Source: DAOUGC01 sp034429695
Lineage (GTDB): Bacteria; Chloroflexota; Anaerolineae; Anaerolineales; Anaerolineaceae
Direction: 5' to 3'
NCBI GenBank assembly: GCA_034429695.1
Contig: DAOUGC010000230.1
Location: 1 to 14,858, forward strand
DNA length: 14,858 nt
Positions 14,719 to 14,858 of this stretch are shown in pieces. A model generated the notes under the pieces. It was not told where the DNA came from. It was given only the letters and a program-made list of their open reading frames with translations, and did not search any database. Every line of letters begins with the position of its first letter. The stretch's first letter is position 1. The translations under genes were made by a program, and so were the position numbers.

Positions 14719-14858
14719 ATGCGTGCGCCTTTTTCCCTCAGACGGTTGTTTCTGGCTTTGCTCACAGTCGTGCTGCTTGCCGGTTGCGCGTACGATCAGT
14801 TGCCGGGCTTTCCCACCGCCCGCCCCACCCGCACACCAAGGCCCACGCTCACAGCCAC
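14719..14858 (+). CDS. lipoprotein, N-terminal part (cut by right edge)
   Basis: An open frame from ATG 14719 to the window edge (46 codons). The N-terminus is a textbook lipoprotein signal: basic start (MRAPFSLRR), hydrophobic core (LFLALLTVVLL) and lipobox LAGC with Cys23. A Pro/Thr/Arg-rich linker begins at about residue 32 (PTARPTRTPRPT), as in other surface proteins of this window. The functional domain lies beyond the edge, so no role can be given. It begins 26 bases after the GT-C-like gene but appears to have its own -10 box. Confidence 0.75.
   Translation, partial: MRAPFSLRRLFLALLTVVLLAGCAYDQLPGFPTARPTRTPRPTLTA

Overview
The window looks like a bacterial chromosome segment, moderately GC-rich by eye, from a member of Chloroflexota, most likely class Anaerolineae. 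That placement is an inference. It rests on the overall style of the proteins: membrane-anchored and lipid-anchored proteins with Thr/Pro linkers, a C39-like peptidase joined to TPR-like repeats, a PAS/GAF/HD-GYP sensor and a PM20D1-like M20 hydrolase. No rRNA, tRNA, CRISPR array, insertion sequence or phage gene was seen. Gene density is high, and no gap between genes exceeds about 160 bases.

Left block (1-6616, all minus strand). Reading in the direction of transcription, the order is: a short receiver-less LuxR-type HTH regulator, a YbjN-domain protein, a membrane-anchored C39-like peptidase with C-terminal TPR-like repeats, a candidate 51-codon small ORF, the SbcD/Mre11 nuclease subunit, a CNNM/CorC-type transporter, and the SbcC/Rad50 ATPase (cut by the left edge within the start of its second coiled-coil arm, just after the zinc hook). 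Spacing is tight from the YbjN gene onward: 26 to 36 bases between stop and start, a stop/start overlap at the small ORF, and 2 bases before sbcD. The usual sbcD-sbcC pair is therefore split by a transporter gene and preceded by a peptidase gene, which is the main oddity of this block.

Divergent junction (6547-6666). A minus-strand promoter (TTGACA, 16 bases, GATAAT) drives the LuxR-type gene. A weaker plus-strand promoter (TTTACT, 17 bases, GATAAT) drives the large sensor gene. An inverted repeat lies between them. The minus promoter overlaps an upstream ATG and so settles the regulator start at 6546.

Right block (6667-14858, all plus strand). First comes a 1069-residue membrane sensor with three PAS and two GAF domains and an intact HD-GYP domain, predicted to degrade cyclic di-GMP. 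After an extended -10 promoter follows a tight trio: a lipid-anchored phospholipase-D-like protein with two HKD motifs, a membrane-tethered PM20D1-like M20 metallohydrolase, and a multi-spanning GT-C-like membrane protein with a TPR-like tail. A lipoprotein gene then starts and runs off the right edge; its perfect TATAAT lies 6 bases before the ATG, suggesting leaderless transcription. The trio could act on lipids or glycans at the outer face of the membrane, but that is inferred from families and gene order only.

A recurring signal is the extended -10 box TGnTATAnT, seen before the YbjN, C39 and phospholipase-D-like genes.
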